Source: Meiothermus sp. CFH 77666 (GTDB taxonomy: Bacteria > Deinococcota > Deinococci > Deinococcales > Thermaceae). Taken from it: a DNA stretch of 64,000 nucleotides. The notes under the pieces were generated by a model. That model saw only the letters and a program-made list of their open reading frames with translations, was not told where the DNA came from and made no database searches. The stretch's first letter is position 1, and each line of letters opens with the position of its first letter. The position numbers and the translations under genes were made by a program. This document shows, piece after piece, positions 15,285 to 23,326 of this stretch. The stretch spans positions 23,986-87,985 of the forward strand of contig NZ_JAGDFV010000014.1 in the NCBI RefSeq assembly GCF_017497985.1. The letters are read 5' to 3'.

Positions 15285-17768
15285 ATGGCTACTGCTTTAT
15301 CCGTAAAGCCCAGAACCGGCTCGAGCCGCTCCAAAAACCGCACCGCTCAAAACACCATGCGCTTTGTGCGGTGGTTCAAGGAGGTGGGCATTGATGAGGT
15401 GCCGCTGGTAGGGGGCAAGAACGCCTCGCTGGGTGAGATGGTGCGCGAGCTGGGCCGGCTGGGGGTGCGGGTGCCGGATGGTTTTGCCGTGACTGCCGAG
15501 GGGTATCGCCACTTTCTGCACGCCAACGGTCTCGGTGCCCCCATCCGAGAGCAGCTTTTGGAGCTGAACCCCCACGACCCCGACGACCTGACCCGGCGCA
15601 CCCGGCTGATCCGCAGCCTGATCCTGCGGGCCTCGCTGCCCGAAGACCTCGAGGGGGAAATCGTTCAGGCCTACCGCGAGCTCTCGCGCCAGGCCAGGGT
15701 CGAGGATCTGATGGTGGCGGTGCGTTCCAGCGCCACCGCCGAAGACCTGCCCACGGCCAGTTTTGCCGGGCAGCACGAGAGTTACCTGGGCATCCAGGGC
15801 GAGGCCGAGCTGCTCGATGCGGTCAAAAAATGCTTTGCCAGCCTCTACACCGCCCGCGCCACCCGCTACCGGGTGGATATGGGCTTCCCCCACGAGAAGG
15901 TGCTGCTCTCGGTGGGCGTACAGCGGCTGGTGCGTTCGGATCTGGCCTCCTCGGGCGTCATTTTCACCCTCGATACCGAAACCGGCTTTGATGGGGTGGT
16001 GATGCTGGAAGGGGTCTGGGGCCTGGGCGAAAACATCGTGCAGGGCAAAGCCACCCCGGATCGCTTCTACGTGCACAAGGAAACCCTGGCCAAAGGCTAC
16101 AAGCCCCTGCTCTGGAAAAAACTGGGGGCCAAGGAACTGCGCCTGGTTTACGATACCGAGCACCACAAGCTACGCAACAACCCGGTAGCCCCCGCCGACC
16201 GCAACCGGTGGGTGCTGAGCAACGACGAGGTGCTCGAGCTGGCCCAGTGGGCGGTCTGGATCGAGCAGCACTACAGCCAAAAGCGGGGCACGCCTACCCC
16301 CATGGACATCGAATGGGCCAAAGACGGCATCACCGGCGAGTTGTTCATCGTGCAAGCCCGCCCGGAGACCGTCCATAGCCGCAAAAGCCCCACCATCCAG
16401 ACCTATACCCTCGAGCAAGAGGGCAGGGTACTGGTCGAAGGGCTGGCGGTGGGCGAGAAGATTGCCACCGGCCCGGCTAAGGTCATCCGCGACCCCAAGG
16501 CCATGAACCAGATCAAGCCCGGCGATGTGCTGGTTACCCTCACCACCAACCCCGACTGGGAACCCATCATGAAGATTGCCAGCGCCATCGTGACCGAGCG
16601 GGGCGGGCGCACCTCCCACGCGGCCATTGTGGCCCGCGAGCTGGGCATTCCAGCGGTGGTGGGGGCCGCCGGGGCTACCAAAACCCTGGCCAGGGGCGGC
16701 CCGGTCACGGTCTCGTGTGCCCAGGGCGAGGTGGGGCGGGTCTACGAGGGGGCGCTGAAGTTCAGTGTGGAGGCGTTCGACCCCTACCAGGTGGGCACCA
16801 CCCGCACCCAGATCATGATGAACGTGGGCAACCCCGAACAGGCTTTCCGGCTTGCCCTTCTGCCCAACGACGGCGTGGGTCTGGCCCGCATGGAGTTCAT
16901 CTTCGCTGACTGGGTGGGTATTCACCCCCTGGCCCTTTTACACCCCGAAAAACTCTCCCCAAAGGTGCGGCGCGAGATTGAGGCCAGAACCAACGGCTAC
17001 TCGAGCGGGCGCGAATACTTTATTGACCGCCTGAGCCAGGGCATTGCGGTGCTGGCCGCTGCGTTCTATCCCAAGCCGGTAATCCTGCGGATGAGCGACT
17101 TCAAGACCAACGAGTACGCCAAACTGCTGGGGGGCGAAGCCTTCGAACCGGGCGAGGAGAACCCCATGCTGGGTTGGCGGGGGGCCAGCCGCTACTACCA
17201 CCCTGACTACAAGGAAGGCTTCCTGCTGGAAGTTGCGGCGGTCAAGCGGGTGCGCGACGAGATGGGCCTGACGAACCTGGTGGTGATGATCCCCTTCTGC
17301 CGCACAGTAGAGGAAGGCCAGCGGGTGCTGGAGGTGATGAAGGAAGGGGGCCTGGAACGGGGCAAGAACGGCCTGGAAGTCTACGTGATGGCCGAGATTC
17401 CTTCCAACGTGATCCTGGCCGAGGCCTTTAGCCAGATCTTCGACGGCTTCTCGATTGGCTCCAACGATCTGACCCAGCTGGTGCTGGGGGTAGACCGCGA
17501 CTCCACCCAGGTGGCCGCCCTGTTTGATGAGCGCAACCAGGCTGTCAAATGGGCCTGCGCCGAGCTGATCCAGAAAGCCCATAAGCATGGGCGCAAGGTG
17601 GGCATCTGCGGACAGGCCCCCTCCGACTACCCGGAGTTTGCGGCCTTCCTGGTGGAAGCAGGGATCGATTCTATTAGCCTGAACCCCGACTCGGTGGTGC
17701 GTACCAAAAAACGCATTGTGGAAACCGAGAAAGCCCTGGGCAAAAGGGCGGGAAGGAGGGCCAGATGA
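15285..17768 (+). CDS. ppsA: Phosphoenolpyruvate synthase
   Basis: An 827-aa enzyme converting pyruvate, ATP and water to PEP, AMP and phosphate for gluconeogenesis. The N-terminal ATP-grasp part carries VGGKNASLGEMVREL and VRSSATAEDLPTASFAGQ; the mobile domain has the phospho-histidine in GGRTSHAAIVARE (His about 445); the C-terminal TIM barrel has SIGSNDLTQL and the catalytic Cys in VGICGQAPSD. CAGGAGG seven bases before the ATG fixes the start, although the first 24 residues (Ser/Arg/Lys-rich) precede the usual family start. Its stop overlaps the next small gene by ATGA. Confidence 0.93.
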   Translation: MATALSVKPRTGSSRSKNRTAQNTMRFVRWFKEVGIDEVPLVGGKNASLGEMVRELGRLGVRVPDGFAVTAEGYRHFLHANGLGAPIREQLLELNPHDPDDLTRRTRLIRSLILRASLPEDLEGEIVQAYRELSRQARVEDLMVAVRSSATAEDLPTASFAGQHESYLGIQGEAELLDAVKKCFASLYTARATRYRVDMGFPHEKVLLSVGVQRLVRSDLASSGVIFTLDTETGFDGVVMLEGVWGLGENIVQGKATPDRFYVHKETLAKGYKPLLWKKLGAKELRLVYDTEHHKLRNNPVAPADRNRWVLSNDEVLELAQWAVWIEQHYSQKRGTPTPMDIEWAKDGITGELFIVQARPETVHSRKSPTIQTYTLEQEGRVLVEGLAVGEKIATGPAKVIRDPKAMNQIKPGDVLVTLTTNPDWEPIMKIASAIVTERGGRTSHAAIVARELGIPAVVGAAGATKTLARGGPVTVSCAQGEVGRVYEGALKFSVEAFDPYQVGTTRTQIMMNVGNPEQAFRLALLPNDGVGLARMEFIFADWVGIHPLALLHPEKLSPKVRREIEARTNGYSSGREYFIDRLSQGIAVLAAAFYPKPVILRMSDFKTNEYAKLLGGEAFEPGEENPMLGWRGASRYYHPDYKEGFLLEVAAVKRVRDEMGLTNLVVMIPFCRTVEEGQRVLEVMKEGGLERGKNGLEVYVMAEIPSNVILAEAFSQIFDGFSIGSNDLTQLVLGVDRDSTQVAALFDERNQAVKWACAELIQKAHKHGRKVGICGQAPSDYPEFAAFLVEAGIDSISLNPDSVVRTKKRIVETEKALGKRAGRRAR

Positions 17769-18032
17769 GACACCAACGGATTGTGTTTCTGGGCGAACGC
17801 ATCGTGCTGGGCGATGAAATTGGGCCGGATGAGTTTCACGACCTCGAGACCTTCCGGCGCTGCGCGGCCCAGTGGGGCGGGCCGGAGAACGTGCTGATCC
17901 TGCGCAACGCCACCGTGAGTGATGGGGGCCCTGGAGGAGAAGCTCGAGTACCTCCTGATCAACCGGGCCCAGATTGTGGCCCTGGGGCTGGGCGGGCTGA
18001 GCGTGAGTGGGCTCGAGGCCTTACGGCCTTAG
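17765..18032 (+). pseudogene. Small gene coupled to ppsA, interrupted by a frameshift in a G5 run
   Basis: The ATG overlaps the ppsA stop (ATGA), so translation is probably coupled. Reading frame 1 gives MRHQRIVFLGERIVLGDEIG and continues to NVLILRNATVSD; it then leaves the expected composition at GATGGGGGCC (17921-17930). Removing one G of the run at 17924-17928 joins it to GALEEKLEYLLINRAQIVALG and a stop at 18030-18032, giving about 88 residues. Codon use is normal on both sides of the join. Either the gene is broken, or the base is a sequencing error, or the run slips. I do not recognise the family; the composition is that of a small soluble protein. Confidence 0.55.
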
Positions 18033-18035
18033 CCT

Positions 18036-18053
18036 GCTTGCCCTCGGGCAAGC
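18036..18053 (+). terminator. Stem-loop after the ppsA operon
   Basis: GCTTGCCC-TC-GGGCAAGC forms a perfect 8-bp stem four bases after the small gene's stop. The next bases are ACTTTC, so a clear T tract is missing. It may stop or stabilise the transcript. Confidence 0.4.
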
Positions 18054-18087
18054 ACTTTCAGGCTCACTGCGCGTTGCACGAAGGGTT

Positions 18088-18213
18088 ATACCAGATTTGG
18101 TTGGTTCGTCGCCGAACGGCGACAAACCAACCCGACCAACGGGAGTGCTCTGGGATTCAAAAAGACAACCTCTTGAACTTTGGTGTTGTCAACTGTCTTT
18201 TTGAATCCGGTAT
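18088..18213. repeat. Nested palindromic element, possible MITE (R4)
   Basis: The outer ends ATACCAGATT (18088-18097) and, on the other strand, ATACCGGATT (18204-18213) form an inverted repeat with one mismatch. Inside are GGTTGGTT-GTCGCC paired with GGCGAC-AACCAACC (18099-18131) and a perfect 15-base pair GGATTCAAAAAGACA (18153-18167) / TGTCTTTTTGAATCC (18194-18208). No coding potential. A further 10-bp stem, CGGGGGAGCA/TGCTCCCCCG, follows at 18216-18237. It separates the ppsA operon from the hydrogenase operon. Confidence 0.5.
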
Positions 18214-18312
18214 TACGGGGGAGCAAGTGCTCCCCCGCTCAAATGGGCCAGGGCAAGATAAGGTCATTTGGCCCAGGCGCAAAAAGTTAGGCTGATAGCA
18301 ACGGAGGAACGC

Positions 18313-19464
18313 ATGAGCAAGGGCCCGTTCATACTGGAACGCGAAGGGCTCCTTCAGCTATTGCAGGCCCTGAAGGCCCTGGGCTACCTGACCCTGGGCC
18401 CCACGGTGCGCGAGGGGGCCATCGTCTACGATGAGCTTAAACAGCTCGAGGATCTTCCCATCGGCTATACCGACCGTCAGGAGGGGGGCTCCTACCGACT
18501 GGAGCGGCGGGGCGACGGGGCCCTGTTCGGCTACAATGTGGGGCCCCATAGCTGGAAGCGGTTTCTGCACCCGCCCATCCTGCGCTTGTTCCGGGCTCGC
18601 AAAACCAATGGGAGTTTCGATTTCGAATCCGAGACCGAGCCCAGCCCCAAATACGCCTTCATCGGGGTACGGGCCTGCGAGCTGCAGGCCATCCGGGTTC
18701 AGGATCGGGTCTTTCTGGGGGGGCCTTACCAGGACCCGCACTACAAGGCCCGGCGCGAACAGGTGTTTATCGTAGCGGTGAACTGCACCCAGGCCGGCCA
18801 TACCTGTTTTTGCGCCTCGGTAGAGAGCGGCCCCAGGGCCCAGACTGGCTTCGACCTGGCCCTGACCGAGGTGGTGGACGGCGAGCATTCTTACTTTGTA
18901 GGAGAGGTGGGCAGCGAGGCGGGGGCCCGGTTGCTGGATCAGGTTGCCCACCGCACGGCCCGGGAGGCCGAGTGGCACCAGGCCCTGGCCCTGGTAGATC
19001 GGGCCGCCCGCCAGATGCGTCACCTGGATACCCAGGGGCTCAAGGAGCGCTTGTACCAGAGCCTGGAGCACCCCCGCTGGCAGGTGGTGGCGAACCGCTG
19101 CCTCTCCTGCGGCAACTGCACCCAGGTCTGCCCCACCTGCTTCTGCACCAGCGTGGAGGACCACACCGACCTTGCGGGCCAGGTGGCCGAGCGCACCCGC
19201 CGCTGGGACTCTTGCTTTACCGCCGACTTCTCCTATCTGCACGGGGGCAGCGTGCGGGTCTCGACCCAGGCCCGCTACCGCCAGTGGCTCACCCACAAGC
19301 TAGCCACCTGGCAAGACCAATTTGGCATGCTGGGCTGTGTAGGGTGTGGCCGCTGCATCACCTGGTGCCCGGTAGGGATAGACCTGACCGAAGAAGTTGC
19401 GGCCATGAACGACGTTCCAACAGCACGGTTTGCGCCCAAAGAGGCGGGAGGTGCCCATGTCTAA
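18313..19464 (+). CDS. hydB: Hydrogenase/sulfur reductase beta subunit, two [4Fe-4S]
   Basis: A 383-aa electron-transfer subunit of group 3b [NiFe] hydrogenase (sulfhydrogenase), also like AsrA. The central [20 protein letters not shown] is the family signature. Two C-terminal clusters are visible: [14 protein letters not shown] near 270 and [14 protein letters not shown] near 350. The ATG at 18313 has GGAGG five bases upstream; the frame is open from 18268 but that start has no ribosome site. First gene of the operon; its end overlaps the cNMP-domain gene by eight bases. It should pass electrons between the catalytic HydA/HydD dimer and HydG. Confidence 0.85.
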   Translation: MSKGPFILEREGLLQLLQALKALGYLTLGPTVREGAIVYDELKQLEDLPIGYTDRQEGGSYRLERRGDGALFGYNVGPHSWKRFLHPPILRLFRARKTNGSFDFESETEPSPKYAFIGVRACELQAIRVQDRVFLGGPYQDPHYKARREQVFIVAVNCTQAGHTCFCASVESGPRAQTGFDLALTEVVDGEHSYFVGEVGSEAGARLLDQVAHRTAREAEWHQALALVDRAARQMRHLDTQGLKERLYQSLEHPRWQVVANRCLSCGNCTQVCPTCFCTSVEDHTDLAGQVAERTRRWDSCFTADFSYLHGGSVRVSTQARYRQWLTHKLATWQDQFGMLGCVGCGRCITWCPVGIDLTEEVAAMNDVPTARFAPKEAGGAHV

Positions 19465-19924
19465 AGCTGGCCTCGAGCACTACCTGAGCGAGCACCCTTT
19501 CTTCCGGGGCTTGCGCCCCAAAGACCTGGCCTGGCTGGCCGAGCTGGCCGAGCCGCTCGAGTTCGAGGTAGGCGACTACCTCTACCGCGAGGGCGAAGAA
19601 TCCAGGGATTTTTACCTGATTCAAGAAGGGCTGGTGAGGCTGGAAATCCACGCCCCCGGGCAGGGCGACCTGGTGATACAGACGGTGGGGCCGGGGGACG
19701 TGCTGGGCTGGTCGGTGATGATACCCGAGACCCGCAAAACCTTCAGCGCCCGCATCTTCCAGGCCACCCGTCTGCTGGCCTTCGATGCCGCCAGTGTGCG
19801 GGCACGCGCCGAGCAAGACCACCACTTTGGCTACGAGCTGTGCAAGCGTTTTTCCAGGGTCATCGGCGAGCGCTTGCAAGCCACCCGACTTCGCTTACTG
19901 GATTTGTATGGTCAGCCTTCCTAG
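19457..19924 (+). CDS. Cyclic-nucleotide-binding-domain protein without HTH
   Basis: A 155-aa protein made of one cNMP-binding beta-roll (about residues 10-115) and a C helix. It stops at [10 protein letters not shown], so it lacks the DNA-binding winged helix of CRP/FNR regulators. The phosphate-binding cassette reads GDVLGWSVM in place of the usual FGE...R motif, so binding of cAMP is doubtful. GGGAGG precedes the ATG. It is embedded between hydB and hydG with overlaps on both sides, so it probably acts with the hydrogenase, perhaps as a sensor or an assembly subunit. Confidence 0.8.
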   Translation: MSKAGLEHYLSEHPFFRGLRPKDLAWLAELAEPLEFEVGDYLYREGEESRDFYLIQEGLVRLEIHAPGQGDLVIQTVGPGDVLGWSVMIPETRKTFSARIFQATRLLAFDAASVRARAEQDHHFGYELCKRFSRVIGERLQATRLRLLDLYGQPS

Positions 19925-20771
19925 CCCTACCGTGGTAGACCCCATGCAGCCCCGCCCCTTTCGGGTTGCCCGGGCCATCCGCGAAACCGCCGATGTGGTC
20001 ACGCTCGAGCTCGAGGCGCAAACGGGCCCCCCGCTCCGCTTCCAGCCGGGCCAGTTCACCATGCTGTACGTCTTTGGGGTGGGCGAGGTGCCCATCTCCA
20101 TCAGTGGAGACCCCCAGAAACCCGAGCGGCTGGTGCAGACCATCCGGCGGGTGGGCCCGGTCACCGAGGCCCTGTGCAAACTGCGCAAAGGGGAGGTAGT
20201 AGGGGTGCGGGGCCCCTTTGGCAGCCACTGGCCCCTGGAGCAGGCCCGGGGGCACGATGTGGTGATGGTGGCGGGCGGGATTGGCCTGCCCCCCCTGCGC
20301 CCGGCCATTTACCACCTCCTGCACCACCGCCAGGACTATGGGCGGGTTTATCTGCTCTACGGAGCCCGCACCCCCAGGGATCTGCTTTTTCCCGAGGAAC
20401 TCAAGCGCTGGCAGTACACCCTCTCCCATGCCCCGGGCGCCACGCCGGTGCGGGTGACGGTAGACCGCGCCGAAGGAGACTGGGACGGAGCGGTGGGGCT
20501 GGTTACCTCGCTTATTCCGCCGCTGCCCATAAACCCCTCACGAACCACCGCCCTGATGGTCGGCCCCGAGGTAATGATGCGCTTTACCATCGCCGAGCTG
20601 CGCAAGCGAGGCATCCCGGAAGGAAACCTCTATCTCTCGATGGAACGCAACATGAAGTGCGCGGTGGGCTTTTGTGGGCACTGCCAGCTGGGGCCGCATT
20701 TCATCTGCAGGAATGGGCCGGTACTGGCCTTCCCCCAGGTGCGCGACTGGATAACGCGAAAGGAGGTCTAG
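19908..20771 (+). CDS. hydG: Hydrogenase gamma subunit, FAD/NAD(P)-binding with [2Fe-2S]
   Basis: A 287-aa ferredoxin-NADP reductase-type subunit. Its FAD domain contains RFQPGQFTMLYVFGVGEVPISIS, the nucleotide domain VVMVAGGIGLPPLRP, and the C-terminal cluster CAVGFCGHCQLGPHFIC, as in PyrDII/HydG. It links H2 oxidation or evolution to NAD(P). The start is uncertain: ATG 19908 overlaps the preceding gene by 17 bases, ATG 19944 would begin MQPRPFRV; neither has a strong ribosome site. The stop is directly followed by the GTG of hydD. Confidence 0.85.
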   Translation: MVSLPSPTVVDPMQPRPFRVARAIRETADVVTLELEAQTGPPLRFQPGQFTMLYVFGVGEVPISISGDPQKPERLVQTIRRVGPVTEALCKLRKGEVVGVRGPFGSHWPLEQARGHDVVMVAGGIGLPPLRPAIYHLLHHRQDYGRVYLLYGARTPRDLLFPEELKRWQYTLSHAPGATPVRVTVDRAEGDWDGAVGLVTSLIPPLPINPSRTTALMVGPEVMMRFTIAELRKRGIPEGNLYLSMERNMKCAVGFCGHCQLGPHFICRNGPVLAFPQVRDWITRKEV

Positions 20772-21551
20772 GTGCCCCGCAAACAGCGCAAACCCACCCT
20801 GGCGGTCTGGAAATTTGCCTCCTGCGACGGGTGTCAGCTATCGCTCCTGGACTGCGAGGACGAGCTCCTGGCCGTAGCCGGCGCCGTGCAAATTGCCCAC
20901 TTCCTCGAGGCCTCCAGCACCGTCATGCCCGGCCCCTACGACCTCTCGCTGGTCGAGGGCTCCATCACCACCCCCCACGATGCCCTTCGCATCCAGGCCA
21001 TCCGCAAGAACTCCCGGTTTTTGGTGACGATTGGCGCCTGCGCGACCGCAGGGGGCATCCAGGCCCTGCGCAATTTTGCCGATGTGGAGGAGTTTACCCG
21101 CATCGTCTATGCCCGGCCTGAGTACATCCAGACCCTGAAGCACTCCACCCCCATCTCCGCGCACGTACCGGTGGATTTCGAGCTGCGGGGTTGCCCGATC
21201 AGCAAAGGGCAGCTACTCGAGGTCATCTCGGCTTTTCTGCACAGACGCAAGCCCAACATCCCTCAGCACAGCGTCTGCCTGGAGTGCAAGGCCCGGGGCA
21301 CGGTCTGTGTGATGGTGGCGCAGGGCATCCCCTGCCTGGGGCCGGTTACCCAGGCCGGCTGTGGGGCCATCTGCCCCGCCTACCAGCGGGGCTGTTACGG
21401 GTGCTTTGGCCCCCAGGAGAACCCCAACACCGTGGCTCTGAGCGCCTGGTGGACCCAGCTAGGTGTGGACGAAGCAGCCCAGCAGCGGGCTTTCCGCACC
21501 TACAACGCCGGGGCCAGGGCATTCAGCAAGGAGGCAGAGCGTCATGGGTGA
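20772..21551 (+). CDS. hydD: [NiFe] hydrogenase small (delta) subunit
   Basis: A 259-aa iron-sulfur subunit. [10 protein letters not shown] near residue 18 and [14 protein letters not shown] near 97 give ligands of the proximal cluster. The C-terminal [30 protein letters not shown] region supplies two more clusters. Lacking a Tat signal, it is cytoplasmic, consistent with group 3. AAAGGAGG lies five bases before the GTG. It overlaps hydA by eight bases. Confidence 0.88.
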   Translation: MPRKQRKPTLAVWKFASCDGCQLSLLDCEDELLAVAGAVQIAHFLEASSTVMPGPYDLSLVEGSITTPHDALRIQAIRKNSRFLVTIGACATAGGIQALRNFADVEEFTRIVYARPEYIQTLKHSTPISAHVPVDFELRGCPISKGQLLEVISAFLHRRKPNIPQHSVCLECKARGTVCVMVAQGIPCLGPVTQAGCGAICPAYQRGCYGCFGPQENPNTVALSAWWTQLGVDEAAQQRAFRTYNAGARAFSKEAERHG

Positions 21552-22854
21552 GACCCCCAAACCGAACCGAACCAGAACCCTTCGGGTGGGCAATCTGGCC
21601 CGTGTGGAAGGGGAAGGGGCGCTGTATGTGCGGGTCAAGGGCCGCCAGGTGGAGGAGGTGCGGCTCGAGATCTTCGAGCCCCCCCGCTTTTTCGAGGCCT
21701 TTCTGCGCGGGCGCAGTTTTACCGAGGTGCCCGATATCACCGCCCGCATCTGCGGCATCTGTCCGGTGGCCTACCAGATGAGCTCGTGTCAGGCCCTGGA
21801 AGCCGCCCTGGGCGTACAGGTGGAGGGCCCGCTCAAGGCCCTGCGGCGGCTTTTGTACTGCGGTGAGTGGATCGAGAGCCACACCCTGCACATCTACTTC
21901 CTGCACCTGCCCGACTTTCTGGGCTACCCCGACGCGGTGCGGCTGGCCCAGGATCAGCCCCAGCGAGTGCAGGAGGCCCTGGCCCTCAAAAAAACCGGCA
22001 GCGAACTGATGACCCTGCTGGGCGGGCGGGAGATTCACCCCATCAACGTGAAGGTGGGCGGCTTCTACCGGGTCCCCCGCAAGGCTGAGCTTTTAGCCCT
22101 GCGAGACAGGCTCGAGCGGGCCCGTGAAATTGCCCAGCGGACGGTGCGTTTTGTGGGTAGCCTGGACTTCCCGGATTTCGCACCCGACTACACCTTTGTC
22201 TCGCTGCGTCAGGAGGGCGAGTACCCCATACTGGGAGGCCGCCTGGTTTCCAACCGGGGCCTGGACATTGCGGTTGCCGAGTTCGAGCAGTACTTCCACG
22301 AAGAGCACGTTGCCCACTCCAACGCCCTGCACGCCACCCTGAAAGGCCAGCCCTACCTGGTGGGGCCGCTGGCCCGCTACAACCTGAACCATGACCAGCT
22401 TCCGGCCTCGGTGCAAGCGGTGGCCAGGGAAGCCGGTCTGGGGTCGGTCTGCCGCAACCCCTTCCAGAGCATCGTGGTGCGGGCGGTGGAGACCCTGTAC
22501 GCCTGCGAGGAAGCGCTGCACCTGATAGACGCTTACGAGGAACCCGACCCGCCCAGTGTACCCGTGACCCCCAGGGCCGGGGCGGGCGCGGGTTGCAGCG
22601 AGGCCCCGCGCGGCATCCTCTACCACCGCTACCGCATGGACGAACAGGGCCTGATTGCCGAGGCCAAAATTGTGCCCCCCACCTCGCAGAACCAGAAGAT
22701 GATAGAGGAAGACCTACGGCAGTTTGTGGCCGCGAACCTGGAACTTTCCAGGCCCGAACTCACCCTGCGCTGCGAGCAGACCATCCGCAACTACGACCCC
22801 TGCATCTCCTGCGCAACCCACTTTCTGCGGCTGGACATCGAGCATGAGCCTTAG
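21544..22854 (+). CDS. hydA: [NiFe] hydrogenase large (alpha) subunit
   Basis: A 436-aa catalytic subunit. The N-terminal nickel ligands are C70 and C73 in [10 protein letters not shown]; the C-terminal pair is in DPCISCATH, followed by ten more residues ([10 protein letters not shown]) that a maturation protease would remove after His. The length and the RVEGEG start fit group 3b bidirectional NAD(P)-linked enzymes. The maturation protease gene follows with an 11-base overlap. The hyp genes needed for the Fe(CN)2CO site are not in the window. Confidence 0.9.
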   Translation: MGETPKPNRTRTLRVGNLARVEGEGALYVRVKGRQVEEVRLEIFEPPRFFEAFLRGRSFTEVPDITARICGICPVAYQMSSCQALEAALGVQVEGPLKALRRLLYCGEWIESHTLHIYFLHLPDFLGYPDAVRLAQDQPQRVQEALALKKTGSELMTLLGGREIHPINVKVGGFYRVPRKAELLALRDRLERAREIAQRTVRFVGSLDFPDFAPDYTFVSLRQEGEYPILGGRLVSNRGLDIAVAEFEQYFHEEHVAHSNALHATLKGQPYLVGPLARYNLNHDQLPASVQAVAREAGLGSVCRNPFQSIVVRAVETLYACEEALHLIDAYEEPDPPSVPVTPRAGAGAGCSEAPRGILYHRYRMDEQGLIAEAKIVPPTSQNQKMIEEDLRQFVAANLELSRPELTLRCEQTIRNYDPCISCATHFLRLDIEHEP

Positions 22855-23326
22855 AGTGTTCGCCCTGGGCAACCCCTACCGCCAGGACGATGGGGTAGGG
22901 CCCTGGGTGGCCCGGCGTCTGCGGAAGGCGGGCCTCGAGGTCTTCGAGGCAACCGACGACCTGACCCGGCTGGTGGAGGGCCTGGCTGGAGCAGACGAAG
23001 CCTGGGTAGTGGAGGCGGTGGTCTCGGGCCGCCCGGCGGGAACCCTGCATGTGATGGAGGTGGGCCCCGAGCCCCTGCCCGCGGTGTTTGAACGCCTCAG
23101 CAGCCACTCCTTCAGCCTGGCCGAGGCCCTCGAGCTCGCCCGCACCCTGGGTTCTTTGCCGCCTCGCACCGTAATCTACGGCATCGAGGGGCGGCAGTTC
23201 GGCCTGGGCGAAGCACTCAGCCCGGAGGTGAGGCAAGCCGCCGAGGAGGTCGTGCAAGCCATTCTGAGCAGAACGGGCCACCCAGGTAATACCCTGGTAA
23301 CCAGCGCATGCCAGCATGAGGAATGA
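22844..23326 (+). CDS. Hydrogenase maturation protease
   Basis: A 160-aa HycI/HoxW-type endopeptidase that cuts the C-terminal tail of HydA after nickel insertion. [18 protein letters not shown] is the family signature, with the nickel-sensing Glu replaced by Gln in RQDD (as far as I can align) and the second acidic residue in [31 protein letters not shown] matches the C-terminal motif. Start ATG 22844 lies inside the end of hydA; the stop overlaps the next ATG (ATGA). Confidence 0.85.
   Translation: MSLRVFALGNPYRQDDGVGPWVARRLRKAGLEVFEATDDLTRLVEGLAGADEAWVVEAVVSGRPAGTLHVMEVGPEPLPAVFERLSSHSFSLAEALELARTLGSLPPRTVIYGIEGRQFGLGEALSPEVRQAAEEVVQAILSRTGHPGNTLVTSACQHEE

Noticed and set aside
18033..18295. 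Continuation of the small ppsA-coupled ORF to 176 aa
   Set aside because: After the G5 run the frame loses normal codon use and reads through hairpins; the shifted frame ends properly at 18032.
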